This document shows, one piece after another, positions 63,703 through 64,000 of a stretch of 64,000 nt of DNA. The position numbers were made by a program, and so were the translations under genes. Location: contig JAGOBH010000012.1 of assembly GCA_017983495.1 (NCBI GenBank), positions 1 to 64,000 of the forward strand, in the 5' to 3' direction. This DNA comes from Pyrinomonadaceae bacterium. Its GTDB lineage: Bacteria; Acidobacteriota; Blastocatellia; Pyrinomonadales; Pyrinomonadaceae. Under the pieces are notes generated by a model that searched no databases, had not been told where the DNA came from, and was given only the letters and a program-made list of their open reading frames with translations. Numbering within the stretch: the first letter of the stretch is position 1; each line of letters opens with the position of its first letter.

Positions 63703-64000
63703 ATGACAGACCCCGAGAGCATCGAACCCCAATTTGTGTATGAACGGACGGCCATGCGTCCGACCGCCAGAACGTGGATCAAACACATTCTGCTGATGCT
63801 GGCCACGCTCTGCACGGCAACCGTCGCGGGCGTGCTCTATCCGTTTGGAGTCAGCAATAATTTCATCGCCGGTGACCCGCAAACCACCGACGAGGTTGTA
63901 AGATTTTTTGCCACGCTCCCCATTGAATATGCCTTGATGGTGATCAAGACGGTTCAGGATCTGTTCGTCGTCGACGGTTTGCTGCGGTACGGGCTGAGCT
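63703..64000 (+). CDS. Polytopic membrane protein, N-terminal part (site-2 protease-like), cut by the window edge
   Basis: From ATG 63703 the first 99 codons stay open to the end. The product starts with a hydrophilic stretch (TDPESIEPQFVYERTAMRP), then a first membrane helix (ILLMLATLCTATVAGVLYPFG) and a second amphipathic segment (IEYALMVIKTVQDLFVVDGLLRYGLS). This opening resembles acidobacterial M50 site-2 protease family proteins, whose HExxH motif would lie beyond base 64000. The family call is tentative. Confidence 0.5.
   Translation, partial: MTDPESIEPQFVYERTAMRPTARTWIKHILLMLATLCTATVAGVLYPFGVSNNFIAGDPQTTDEVVRFFATLPIEYALMVIKTVQDLFVVDGLLRYGLS

Overview
This window looks like a chromosomal segment of an Acidobacteriota bacterium, probably of the Blastocatellia/Pyrinomonadales type. 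I infer this from the mix of families, not from a marker gene: two VWFA-related secreted proteins of the acidobacterial type, a huge thioester alpha-2-macroglobulin carrying a TonB-receptor-style regulatory domain, an imuA-imuB-dnaE2 mutasome, TrmFO, a RAYT transposase with REP-like palindromes, and many toxin-antitoxin pairs. The DNA is moderately GC-rich. I recognise no rRNA, tRNA or CRISPR array.

Layout. 1-4.1 kb (minus): start of a ParD-like antitoxin, a lipoprotein translationally coupled to a MenC-like enolase, and a VWFA-related protein. 4.2-11.7 kb (plus): a lytic transglycosylase lipoprotein, then a molybdenum hydroxylase operon (2Fe-2S subunit, Tat-exported molybdopterin subunit, two-haem cytochrome c, XdhC chaperone, MocA-like nucleotidyltransferase). 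11.9-12.4 kb: hicBA. 12.5-25.7 kb (minus): alpha-2-macroglobulin, S9 peptidase, XerC, VWA protein, TauE/SafE permease, RAYT transposase, TrmFO. 26-34.2 kb (plus): a PAS-GAF-PAS-GGDEF-EAL protein and the imuA-imuB-dnaE2 cassette. 34.4-39.3 kb (minus): TonB-like protein, then purine/pyrimidine salvage genes (amidohydrolase, cdd, udk, punA). 39.4-42.5 kb: hicAB facing two nucleoside-type ABC permeases that are split by a four-helix-bundle gene. 42.7-49.2 kb (plus): a proteostasis island (Hsp20, ClpB, GrpE, a ClpC-like unfoldase). 49.2-50.7 kb: vapBC and a LolA/LppX-like secreted protein. 50.8-53.6 kb (minus): RNase E/G with a very large disordered insert. 53.6-56.9 kb: repeat-rich, gene-poor DNA with a higBA pair and a HEAT-like gene. 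56.9-64 kb: a short family-A DNA polymerase, a three-gene secreted module (putative alpha/beta hydrolase plus two TPR paralogues), DUF3010, a zinc metallopeptidase, HU, and the start of a membrane protein.

The most unusual signals concern mobile palindromes. A 26-nt inverted repeat brackets the RAYT gene, and one arm also encodes the last residues of TrmFO. A related double palindrome lies in frame inside trmFO (about residues 127-149), and another relative lies in frame inside dnaE2 (about residues 823-847). This suggests that RAYT-mobilised elements are tolerated as peptide insertions in essential or DNA-repair proteins. Other strong signals are: a relic of an S9-peptidase 3' end that, with the intact copy, forms direct repeats around the alpha-2-macroglobulin gene; three GspG-like modules inside that macroglobulin; the roughly 420-residue insert in the S1 region of RNase E/G with a long leader; and clear operator-like palindromes upstream of imuA, the GGDEF/EAL gene, hicAB and vapBC.

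Product calls rest on motifs and family resemblance read by eye. No database search was run. Start codons were moved from the longest open frame wherever a ribosome binding site or signal peptide favoured a later start.
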